Assembly: GCF_002091635.1 (NCBI RefSeq)
Contig: NZ_BDAC01000003.1
Coordinates: 248,001-312,000 of the forward strand
Direction: 5' to 3'
Length of the DNA stretch: 64,000 nucleotides
From: Pseudomonas indica NBRC 103045
GTDB taxonomy: Bacteria > Pseudomonadota > Gammaproteobacteria > Pseudomonadales > Pseudomonadaceae
The notes beneath the pieces are model-generated. The model worked only from the letters and a program-made list of their open reading frames with translations. It was not told the DNA's origin and searched no databases. The translations under genes were made by a program, and so were the position numbers. Shown one piece after another: positions 8,119 to 15,561 of the stretch. The first letter of the stretch is position 1. Every line of letters starts with the position of its first letter.

Positions 8119-9275
8119 GCGTCGATTGCCTTGTGCAGCGCGGCGATCACCTCATCCTGTTGCTGTTCCGTCATGGTTTGGAACATGGGCAGGCTGATGG
8201 CTTCGCGGTAGTAACGTTCGGCCTCGGGGAAGTCACCGGCCTGGAAGCCCATGCGCTGGTAGTACGGCTGGGTATGGACCGGGATGTAGTGGAGGTTGAC
8301 GCCGATGCCCTGCTCGCGCAGCGATTCGAACACCTGACGGTGACTGCTGCACAGCTTCTCCAGTTGCAGACGGATCACGTAGAGATGCAGGCCGGAGTAG
8401 CTGTCCGGATGTTGCCAGGGCGTGGTGACCGGCAGCCCTGCCAGCAACTGGTCGTAGCGCCGGGCCAGTTCGTGACGACGGGCGACGTAGCGGTCGAGGC
8501 GCTCCAGTTGGGTCACGCCCAAAGCGGCCTGCAGCTCGGTCATCCGGTAGTTGAAGCCGAGGTCGATCTGCTGGTAGTACCAGGGGCCGTCCGATTCGTG
8601 GGTCATCTTCGACGGTTCGCGGGTGATCCCGTGGCTGCGCAGGAGTGCCATGCGCTCGGCCAGCGCGGCATCGTTGGTCAGCGCCATGCCGCCTTCGGCG
8701 GTGGTGATGATCTTCACCGGGTGGAAGCTGAAAACGGTGATGTCGCTGTAGCGGCAGTTACCGATGAACTCGCCCTGGTACTTACCCCCGATGGCATGGG
8801 AGGCGTCTTCGATGACGCGGAAGCCATAGCGCTTCGCCAGCGCATGGATGGCCTGCATGTCGCAAGGCTGGCCGCACAGGTGCACCGGCACCACCACCTT
8901 GGGCAGCGTGCCGTCGCGCTCGGCCTGCTGGAGTTTCGCCTCCAGCGCCTTCGGGCACAGGTTGTAGGTGCGCGGGTCGATGTCCACGAAGTCCACCTCG
9001 GCACCGCAGTACAGGCCGCAGTTGGCGGACGCGACGAAGGTGACCGGACTGGTCCAGAGCCGGTCGCCCGGCCCGAGCCCCAGCGCCAGGCAGGCGATGT
9101 GCAGGGCCGAGGTGGCGCTGTTCACCGCCAGCGCGTGTTCGGCCCCCACATGCCGGGCCACGCCTTGTTCGAAGCGCGGCACCATCGGGCCCTGGGTCAG
9201 GAAGTCGGATTGCAACACACCCACGACGGCATCGATGTCGGCCTGGGTGATGTCCTGGCGACCGTAGGGAATCAT
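8115..9275 (-). CDS. pseC: UDP-4-amino-4,6-dideoxy-N-acetyl-L-altrosamine transaminase
   Basis: A PLP-dependent DegT/DnrJ/EryC1 aminotransferase of 386 residues. It adds the 4-amino group to the keto sugar made by PseB, using glutamate. The expected PLP lysine is Lys188 in SFHPVKIITTAEGG. The EDASHAIGG motif (156-164) supplies the aspartate that contacts the PLP ring nitrogen. The N-terminus MIPYGRQDITQADIDAV is the standard PseC opening. It lies three bases after pseB and overlaps pseF by four bases, so it is part of one tightly packed pse operon. Confidence 0.95.
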   Translation of the reverse strand: MIPYGRQDITQADIDAVVGVLQSDFLTQGPMVPRFEQGVARHVGAEHALAVNSATSALHIACLALGLGPGDRLWTSPVTFVASANCGLYCGAEVDFVDIDPRTYNLCPKALEAKLQQAERDGTLPKVVVPVHLCGQPCDMQAIHALAKRYGFRVIEDASHAIGGKYQGEFIGNCRYSDITVFSFHPVKIITTAEGGMALTNDAALAERMALLRSHGITREPSKMTHESDGPWYYQQIDLGFNYRMTELQAALGVTQLERLDRYVARRHELARRYDQLLAGLPVTTPWQHPDSYSGLHLYVIRLQLEKLCSSHRQVFESLREQGIGVNLHYIPVHTQPYYQRMGFQAGDFPEAERYYREAISLPMFQTMTEQQQDEVIAALHKAIDA

Positions 9276-9278
9276 GGC

Positions 9279-10277
9279 TCAGATGCTCCCGATCTTTTCG
9301 CGGTTCTTGTCGATCCAGGCTTGCAGCTCTTCGTCGCTCATCCACTCGGTGTTGTTGTCGCTGGCGTAGACGAAGCCCTCCGGCACTTTCTTGCCGTCCT
9401 TGATGCGCTTCTCGCAGGACGACCAGTTGTTGATCACCGGCAGGATCTTGAAGTGCTCGGGGTACTCGTAGGTGTAGTAGGAATCTTCCGCGCTGATCAT
9501 CTGCTCATGCAGCTTTTCGCCGGGGCGAATGCCGACGATCTCCTGGCGGGCTTCCGGTGCGACGACTCGGGCCAGATCGGTCACCTTCATGGAAGGGATT
9601 TTCTTCACATAGATCTCGCCGCCTTCCATGTCTTCGAAGGCATGCCAGACCAGCTCGACGCCCTCTTCCAGGGAAATCATGAAGCGGGTCATGCGCTCGT
9701 CGGTGATGGGCAGCACGCCTTTGTCCTTGATGGACATGAAGAACGGGATAACCGAGCCACGGGAGCCCATGACGTTACCGTAGCGCACCACGGCGAAGCG
9801 GGTGTCATGGCCGCCGGCATAGGAGTTGCCAGCCACGAAGAGCTTGTCGGAGGCCAGCTTGGTGGCACCGTAGAGGTTGACCGGGCTGCTCGCCTTGTCG
9901 GTGGACAGGGCGACGACACGCTTGACGCCCTTGTCGATGCAGGCATCGATCAGGTTCATGGCGCCCATGACGTTGGTCTTCACGCACTCGAACGGGTTGT
10001 ACTCGGCGGTCGGTACGATCTTGGTGGCGGCGGCATGGACCACGTAGTCCACGCCATCCAGGGCACGGTAGAGACGCTCACGGTCGCGTACGTCACCGAT
10101 GAAGAAGCGTACACGGTTGTCGCCCTGGAATTTCTTGGCCATCTCCCACTGCTTCATCTCGTCACGGGAATAGATGATCACGCGCCGCGGATTGTATCGG
10201 GCCAGGATCATAGGCACGAAGGTATGGCCGAACGAGCCGGTGCCGCCGGTGATGAGAATGGACTTGTCGTTGAACAT
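9279..10277 (-). CDS. pseB: UDP-N-acetylglucosamine 4,6-dehydratase (inverting)
   Basis: The first enzyme of CMP-pseudaminic acid synthesis, converting UDP-GlcNAc to the 5-inverted 4-keto-6-deoxy sugar. It has 332 residues, with NAD(P)-binding TGGTGSFG at 10-17, the active-site stretch LSTDKASSPVNLYGATK (about 124-140) and RPGEKLHEQM near the C-terminus. The soluble short form distinguishes it from the membrane-bound retaining dehydratases of the WbpM type. It is the first pse gene after wzx, 11 bases downstream. The substrate is a common pool metabolite, so this is the point where the pathway leaves central amino sugar metabolism. Confidence 0.95.
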   Translation of the reverse strand: MFNDKSILITGGTGSFGHTFVPMILARYNPRRVIIYSRDEMKQWEMAKKFQGDNRVRFFIGDVRDRERLYRALDGVDYVVHAAATKIVPTAEYNPFECVKTNVMGAMNLIDACIDKGVKRVVALSTDKASSPVNLYGATKLASDKLFVAGNSYAGGHDTRFAVVRYGNVMGSRGSVIPFFMSIKDKGVLPITDERMTRFMISLEEGVELVWHAFEDMEGGEIYVKKIPSMKVTDLARVVAPEARQEIVGIRPGEKLHEQMISAEDSYYTYEYPEHFKILPVINNWSSCEKRIKDGKKVPEGFVYASDNNTEWMSDEELQAWIDKNREKIGSI

Positions 10278-10288
10278 GCAGCGGTTCC

Positions 10289-11563
10289 TCAGGTTGAAGC
10301 CTGTGTTTCAGGGCAGCAGTGACGATACTGCACTGGAGTCAGCCGGAAATAGGCCGTTGTCTTCCAGACGAGTATCAGAAAAAAGGCGACACTCAGGCCG
10401 AGCGGAACGGCAAGGTGGGGCCAGTGGATTGAAAAGAGCCAGGTCGCCGGAATGAAAACGACCAAGCTGGCGATATGGCTGTGGATCAGCGGTCGATCTC
10501 TTCCCTGTGCGTACAACGCATAGTGAGGAATCATGCCCAGGGCATAAAGAAAGATGGCCAGCAGGATCCAGGGGAACATTCCCTGCTGCTCGCGATAGAG
10601 CGGCTTGTCCAGCCAACTCAGCAGGGGATCGATCAGGACCAGCGCCACCAGGGCGAAACACAGTGAGAAGACAGTCGTCTGGATGAAAAAGCGCTTCACG
10701 CCCTGCCGGAAGGCGTCGGCGTCTCCCTTCTGGAACGCGCTGATCAGACCGGGATAGAGGAAGGCGAAGACCCCGGCGTCGAGGAAAGACATCATGGCGT
10801 TGCCGATGCCCATGAAAAGCACATAGGCGCCCAACACCTCCAAGCCTGACAGGGCCTCCAGCCAGTAACGATCGAGGGTGAATACGCCGCGTATCGCCAG
10901 CGTCGCCACCAGCATCGGCACCGCCACCTTGACGCCCTGGCGAATCCAGGACCAATCGACCCGCTTGCGCCAACCACCGATGCGTAACTGGCACAACCGG
11001 CCGGCGGCCAGGAGAAGCGCGGCAAGGCCGCCCAGCGTCCAGGCCAGCAACACGGTCTCTAGGTTGCGGGTCTCCGGTTCGAAGAACATCAGCGCCGTGG
11101 CGATCACCGCCCAGGCCCCCTGGCGGAGGAACAGCACCACGTTCGCCAACACGGGACGGGATATCGCGATCAGCAGCCGCATCAATTCCTGGTTCAGGTG
11201 TTCGAGGACGATCAGGCCGAAGAACCAGCCCGCCACCGGCCAAGGCAACGTCCCCGTTGCGAAGACCAGCGACAGCAACGGCACGAACAGCACATACAGA
11301 ACTAACGTCAGTGCACCTTGGTCTTTAAGGAGTTCGCCCCATTCTTCACGGTCTCGCTTGAGTAATTCCCGGGTGGTGTAGGTGTAGAAGTCCAGCCCCA
11401 GCAGATACAGGGCATAGCCGATGGTCGCCGCCAGCAGACCATACAGCCCCAGCTCTGCCGGCTCGAGGAAGCGCGCCAGGAAGAAGATCAGCAGGAACTT
11501 GCTGGCCAACGTCGCACCGCGCAGTACGAGGTTGAACAGACGTGTCAGGGTGCGGACTGGCAT
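10289..11563 (-). CDS. wzx: O-unit flippase, Wzx-type polysaccharide transporter
   Basis: A multi-pass membrane protein of about 424 residues, twelve to fourteen hydrophobic segments, of the MOP/MATE-like polysaccharide exporter group. It would flip undecaprenyl diphosphate-linked O-units to the periplasm, where Wzy polymerises them. The start MPVRTLTRLFNL at 11563 places the first helix (SKFLLIFFLARF) at the usual distance from the N-terminus. A longer in-frame reading to 11644 would cover the leader and is unlikely. The ribosome binding site is weak (AAGAG, very close to the ATG). It is the first gene after the ops-bearing leader. The name rests on topology and context as well as family resemblance. 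Confidence 0.82.
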   Translation of the reverse strand: MPVRTLTRLFNLVLRGATLASKFLLIFFLARFLEPAELGLYGLLAATIGYALYLLGLDFYTYTTRELLKRDREEWGELLKDQGALTLVLYVLFVPLLSLVFATGTLPWPVAGWFFGLIVLEHLNQELMRLLIAISRPVLANVVLFLRQGAWAVIATALMFFEPETRNLETVLLAWTLGGLAALLLAAGRLCQLRIGGWRKRVDWSWIRQGVKVAVPMLVATLAIRGVFTLDRYWLEALSGLEVLGAYVLFMGIGNAMMSFLDAGVFAFLYPGLISAFQKGDADAFRQGVKRFFIQTTVFSLCFALVALVLIDPLLSWLDKPLYREQQGMFPWILLAIFLYALGMIPHYALYAQGRDRPLIHSHIASLVVFIPATWLFSIHWPHLAVPLGLSVAFFLILVWKTTAYFRLTPVQYRHCCPETQAST

Positions 11564-11636
11564 GGGCTCTTGAGTATGTTTCCGGTTTTGTTCATCGCTG
11601 TGATCGGGATATAGCCTTTGCCTACCGTTACCAATC

Positions 11637-11651
11637 GCGAGCAAAGCTCGC
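11637..11651. repeat. REP-type palindrome in the O-antigen leader
   Basis: GCGAGCAAAGCTCGC is a 5-base arm palindrome followed by TCCTGC. This is the core seen in Pseudomonas REP sequences (GTAGGAGCGAGC type). It lies between the ops element and wzx, so it would be part of the untranslated leader RNA of the O-antigen operon. A similar but fuller copy is at 55486-55550. Confidence 0.6.
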
Positions 11652-11681
11652 TCCTGCGTTTAGATTCGAGCCCGTACCTGG

Positions 11682-11694
11682 GCACGCTACCGCC
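11682..11694 (-). promoter_or_regulatory. ops: ops element (JUMPstart core), RfaH recruitment site
   Basis: On the minus strand the sequence reads GGCGGTAGCGTGC, an exact match to the operon polarity suppressor consensus GGCGGTAGNNTGC. The preceding bases, GCTAAATCCTGG, also resemble the 3' half of the JUMPstart sequence. It lies about 88 bases after the stop of the RfaH-type gene and about 120 bases before wzx. That is the expected place in the non-template strand of an O-antigen leader. In enterobacteria RfaH binds RNA polymerase paused at ops and suppresses Rho-dependent termination. Confidence 0.88.
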
Positions 11695-11746
11695 CCAGGA
11701 TTTAGCGTCGGCTTTCCTGAGAACGATTCCTGAAATGACAAACCGC

Positions 11747-11768
11747 CCGGAGCGCCCATGCACTCCGG
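11747..11768 (-). other. Stem-loop after the rfaH-type gene
   Basis: CCGGAGTGC and GCGCTCCGG pair with one mismatch around a four-base loop. On the minus strand the hairpin is followed by GGCGGTTTGTCATTT, a poor T-tract. It starts 15 bases after the rfaH-type stop and ends about 50 bases before ops. It could act as a leaky terminator or a transcript-end stabiliser. Confidence 0.35.
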
Positions 11769-11782
11769 CAACGGCCGTTTAT

Positions 11783-12304
11783 TCAATGCACACGAATACT
11801 CGCCAGCGGCAGGCTGATCTGCTGCTGGCGATTGAGCAGGTTCATGAGCAGTACGACGCGATCGTCGCCATCCATGGACAGGAAAATGGCGTCGAGTTCG
11901 GCGAAGCTGCCCTCCAGGATGCGTACCGCTTCGCCGGGTTGGAGCATCTTTTCGACGCTGGGTTCCGCGCGATGCTGCAATTGCGCTATCAAAGCGTCAT
12001 CAACGATGATCGGCCGCCCGCCAAAGGAAACCACGCGATTGACGCCACGGGTCGAGCGCAAGGGAGACCAGTTGTCGTTCGAAGCCAGGTGGATGAAGAG
12101 GTAGCCGGGGAAAAGCGATTCGGTCGCCTCCTGCCGATGGCCGCGCACCAGCCGCTCCCGCCGACAATGAGGACGGTAGCAGGCGTACCCCTGGCGGGTC
12201 AGATGTTCCTCGGCACGTTCGTCCTGCCGAGGCTTGCACTGCACGAGGTACCAGGACTTGTCCCGGTACTGACTGGTCGCGCGGTCCGCAGTGCCATTCT
12301 TCAT
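11783..12304 (-). CDS. rfaH: RfaH-type NusG-paralogue transcription antiterminator
   Basis: A NusG-family elongation factor of about 173 residues. The N-terminal domain begins SWYLVQCKPRQDERAEEHL and includes LFPGYLFIHL and STRGVNRVVSFG, positions that match Escherichia coli RfaH closely. A C-terminal KOW-type domain follows (PGEAVRILEGSFAELDAIF, ending in VLLMNLLNRQQ). RfaH recruits to ops sites and keeps RNA polymerase going through long LPS operons. An exact ops lies immediately downstream of this gene. The ATG at 12304 has AAGG ten bases upstream. An in-frame ATG at 12343 with GGAAAG upstream would add 13 residues and remains possible. Confidence 0.88.
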   Translation of the reverse strand: MKNGTADRATSQYRDKSWYLVQCKPRQDERAEEHLTRQGYACYRPHCRRERLVRGHRQEATESLFPGYLFIHLASNDNWSPLRSTRGVNRVVSFGGRPIIVDDALIAQLQHRAEPSVEKMLQPGEAVRILEGSFAELDAIFLSMDGDDRVVLLMNLLNRQQQISLPLASIRVH

Positions 12305-12412
12305 ATCCGTATCACCTTGCCCCTGGCCAATGAACCGGGCCATGGTAGGGACTTTCCAATCGATCCACTGAAGCTACACCCGCGATCGCTGAGATCGCCC
12401 TTGGCACTCCAC

Positions 12413-13867
12413 TTAATCCGGGGTGACGATGGTCACCGGCCGGTTCCGTTGTTCGTAGCGACTACGCAAAAGCTCTGCAAGCGCCCGCTTGGCCGATGCT
12501 TCGCCATGGACCAGGCGTATCTCGCCTGGCCACTCCCGCATGCGGGTTACGAAGTTCAGCAATCCGTGCCGGTCGGCGTGAGCCGAATAGCCACCGATGG
12601 TGGCGATACCGGCCCGAATAGTATGCCGCTCGCCATCCAGGTCCACATATCCGCCTTTCGGCCCATGGGTCTGGAGGGCATGCCCTGGCGTGCCTTTCGC
12701 CTGGTAACCGACGAAGAGCACGTTGTGGCGCTTATCGCCCAGCATCGCCTTGAGGTAATTGACGATACGGCCGCTGGAGCACATGCCGCTGCCGGCGATC
12801 ACAATGGCCGGTCGCGCCGTATCGGCCAGGTGCCGCACCATCTGGAGGTGATCGGCATGCTCATCCACCGTGACCAACTGCTCAAATCCAAGTGGACGGC
12901 GGCCGCATTTTACACGTTGCAGCGCTTCTTGGTCCCAGAAAGACTGCAACTGGCGATAAACCGTCGTGAACCGGCTGGCCAAGGGCGAATCCAGAATGAT
13001 CGGCAGCTCGGGCCAATCGACGCCCAGTTCTCCCTGGCCCCTGGAGCGGGGCGCGGTGGCGGCGCGCTGACGAGCCCGACGGAAGATGATGTCCTCCAGC
13101 TCGTAGAGCAGTTCCTGGGTACGACCGATGCTGAATGCGGGAATAAGCACCGTGCCGCGATCCGCCAGCGCCTGCTCGATCACCGCTTGCAAGCGTTGGC
13201 GCCGGGTGCGGCGGTCCTCATGCAGACGATCGCCATAGGTACTTTCCAATATCAGGATGTCAGCCCGGTACGGTGGTTTCGGCGCCGGCAAAAGAGGAGC
13301 ATGCGGCGCGCCCAGGTCTCCGGAGAAGAGGATGCGCGTGCTACCCTGCCCAGGATACGTCAGGTCTATCTCGACATAAGCCGAACCAAGGATATGCCCT
13401 GCCCTCTGCAGCCTGACGCGGCAACGCAGCTCAGCCGTATCGACCAGGGTGAACCATGTCTTGTAGGGCAAGGCAATGATGCGCTGTTCGATCAGTTGCA
13501 GATAACGCTCGACCTTCGCCTGGTCGCGACTGACGCTGAGCTTGAAAGCATCCTCCAGCACAAGAGGCAGCAAGCGCGCCGATGGCTCGCTGCAGAGAAT
13601 CGGTCCTTTGAAGCCTGCCGCCAGTAAATGAGGAATCCGTCCGACATGGTCGATGTGGACATGGGTGGCGACCAGCGCCTTGACGGTATCCAGCGGAAAG
13701 TCGATGGCCAGGTTGCCAGCTGCCGAGCGGCCCTCCGGAGAGGTTTCCGCGCCTTGGAACAGGCCGCAGTCGATCAACAGGCTATGGCTCGCGTCCATTC
13801 GCAACTGATGGCAGGAGCCGGTTACGCCCTGGGTAGCGCCATGGTGGTCGATGAGAGGAAATTGCAT
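12413..13867 (-). CDS. Beta-CASP metallo-beta-lactamase fold ribonuclease-like protein
   Basis: A 484-residue metallo-beta-lactamase protein of the CPSF-73/RNase J-like beta-CASP group. Zinc ligands are visible as HVHIDH (69-74), the histidine of AGHILGSA, SGDLG and, near the end, a histidine in LVHGE. The beta-CASP insert contains the ILESTYGDRLHE, IPAFSIGRTQE and ILDSPLA segments, and IAGSGMCSSGRI plus YSAHAD complete the family pattern. Relatives are RNA exo- or endonucleases. The gene lies between wzz and the RfaH-type gene, all on the same strand. Whether it processes the O-antigen transcript or is an unrelated passenger cannot be seen. The gap to wzz holds only a six-base-arm hairpin. 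Confidence 0.85.
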   Translation of the reverse strand: MQFPLIDHHGATQGVTGSCHQLRMDASHSLLIDCGLFQGAETSPEGRSAAGNLAIDFPLDTVKALVATHVHIDHVGRIPHLLAAGFKGPILCSEPSARLLPLVLEDAFKLSVSRDQAKVERYLQLIEQRIIALPYKTWFTLVDTAELRCRVRLQRAGHILGSAYVEIDLTYPGQGSTRILFSGDLGAPHAPLLPAPKPPYRADILILESTYGDRLHEDRRTRRQRLQAVIEQALADRGTVLIPAFSIGRTQELLYELEDIIFRRARQRAATAPRSRGQGELGVDWPELPIILDSPLASRFTTVYRQLQSFWDQEALQRVKCGRRPLGFEQLVTVDEHADHLQMVRHLADTARPAIVIAGSGMCSSGRIVNYLKAMLGDKRHNVLFVGYQAKGTPGHALQTHGPKGGYVDLDGERHTIRAGIATIGGYSAHADRHGLLNFVTRMREWPGEIRLVHGEASAKRALAELLRSRYEQRNRPVTIVTPD

Positions 13868-13974
13868 GATGGGTCAGTCCCTTAACATGGCAGGGTTCCC
13901 CATGAACCCCGCTGGGCAAAGCGGCCCCAGGGTGCCAGCCTTGTCCAGAGGTATCGTTGGAATGGATCAGAAAA

Positions 13975-15282
13975 TCATCGCGAGATGGCGAAGGTATCGG
14001 GCTTGCGACGCACGATATTTCTGATGAGCGCAATGAAAACGCCCAACATGGCGCCCAATACGATCCCCAACGCCAGAATCAGTAATTTCTTCGGTTTTAT
14101 CGGTTTAGACGGCTCCACAGCCGCCTGGTCGATATGGACCAGCTTCAGCTTGGAAACGTCCATGTCCAAAGCACGCAAACGCGCCGCCTCCTCGCGCCAG
14201 AGCGCCAGGTCCTTGAGGAAGAGATCGTCATTCTCGCGCTGCTTGAGGATTTCCACCTCGCGGTTGTTTTCCAGCAGCCGCAGTTCCTTGGCGATCTGGG
14301 CGATGCGCGGCTCGGTGAAATCGTCCGAACGCCGTTGCTGCAGGGCATCCCGTTCGGCTTCCAATGCCTCGCTACCCATGAAATAAAGCGGTATCTGCTG
14401 GTTGTTCACTTCGGTACGAATCACATTACCCTGCGCGGATCGCCCCTCATCACCCAGCGCAGAAGGCGTGGTGGGCTTGGCAATGCCTAGGGACTTGGCG
14501 ATTCGAATCGCTTCGTTCAGCTGCATGATGCGGTCATCGCGGCGCGTCTTCAGCTGCTGCCGGAGTGCCCTGAGCTCGTCCTGGAGTTCCGCCCGCTTGA
14601 GTTCGTCCGCTTCCAGCAGCGCTGCGATCTTGGCTTGCTTGCTGGTTTCGTAGCTGGCACGGGCCGCCTCTATCTTTCGCTCCAGCTTGTCGAGGCGATT
14701 CTTGATCACTGCCTGCAGGTCGGCAGCAATGAGCTCACGCTCTCGCTGCAAGGCGAATTCCACAAGGCCGTTGACGATCGACACACCCTGAACATCTTCA
14801 GGGTAAGTCAGCCGGATACCGACATAGGGGGTCAGACTCGTCGCCTTCGGGTCCGGCAGCAGCATCTGGAAGGCTTCGTCATTGAACTTCTCGAAGGCTT
14901 GCTCGGGGGAACGAAGGGGCGTTTGCAGCGCCTCGAACAGCTCGGGATGGGCGCGGGAAAACTCCAGGCGAGTTTCGTACGAATCCAAAGCGGTTCCGAC
15001 ACGACGCAACGCTTCATCCGGAGTGAGCGGATAGACTTCCGTTCCGTTCAGCGCATCGAGGTCCTTGATGGCGGCCGGGCGCAGCAGGCTCTGTACCTGA
15101 TATTCAGGGGTGGCGAGGAAGAAGGCATAGCTTCCTGCCAACAGAGCGGCGGCGACTGTGACCCCAACGATCAGCAGTTTCTGAGCCCACAGCGAGCGAA
15201 ACAGCTCGGCCAGATCGATTTCGTCGTTCAGCGCAGGTTGAACGGGAAGGTGGGCAGAAATCGTATTCACAGAAAGGTCCAT
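13975..15282 (-). CDS. wzz: Wzz-type O-antigen chain-length regulator (copy A)
   Basis: A 435-residue polysaccharide co-polymerase of the inner membrane. The cytoplasmic N-terminus ends in EIDLAELFRSLWAQK. The first membrane helix is at about 36-57, a long periplasmic coiled-coil region fills about 60-390, and the second helix ILALGIVLGAMLGVFIALI is near the C-terminus, preceded by the proline-rich SKPIKPKK. It works with Wzy to set modal O-chain length. It is clearly homologous to the gene immediately upstream (15562-16839), with the same N-terminal motif, DALNGTE segment and coiled-coil layout. At 435 residues it is longer than the classical ~330-residue enterobacterial Wzz and closer to long-chain types. 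A 279-base gap separates the two copies. Confidence 0.9.
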   Translation of the reverse strand: MDLSVNTISAHLPVQPALNDEIDLAELFRSLWAQKLLIVGVTVAAALLAGSYAFFLATPEYQVQSLLRPAAIKDLDALNGTEVYPLTPDEALRRVGTALDSYETRLEFSRAHPELFEALQTPLRSPEQAFEKFNDEAFQMLLPDPKATSLTPYVGIRLTYPEDVQGVSIVNGLVEFALQRERELIAADLQAVIKNRLDKLERKIEAARASYETSKQAKIAALLEADELKRAELQDELRALRQQLKTRRDDRIMQLNEAIRIAKSLGIAKPTTPSALGDEGRSAQGNVIRTEVNNQQIPLYFMGSEALEAERDALQQRRSDDFTEPRIAQIAKELRLLENNREVEILKQRENDDLFLKDLALWREEAARLRALDMDVSKLKLVHIDQAAVEPSKPIKPKKLLILALGIVLGAMLGVFIALIRNIVRRKPDTFAISR

Positions 15283-15561
15283 CTTTGGATAGCGTCAACA
15301 ACAACCCTGACAGGGTAGACGACGATCCTTGGTGAATCCCGCTGTCGTCAGCCAATCAGACGGAGAGAGCTGAAGCTATACCCTCTCGAAACAGGGGGCA
15401 TTTTGCCAGTCAGGAATGACAATACAAGACTTGACAGCCTGCCCAGCTATCAATTCCGAAAAAAATTCCAGTTTCTCCGTCACATTTTACACTGGTAGTT
15501 GGCGCTTGCTGCCAGGTTGGAAAACTCAGGAGCAAGCAGCCACACCCCATGCCGATCAGCG

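Noticed and set aside
8133-10322. A 729-codon open frame on the plus strand opposite pseC and pseB
   Set aside because: It is antisense to two well-supported genes, has no recognisable motif, and long antisense frames are expected in GC-rich DNA.
15283-15561. A promoter or terminator in the gap between the two wzz genes
   Set aside because: I found AT-rich patches and a short imperfect GCTTGCT/AGCAAGC pair, but no convincing -35/-10 pair or stem with T-tract.
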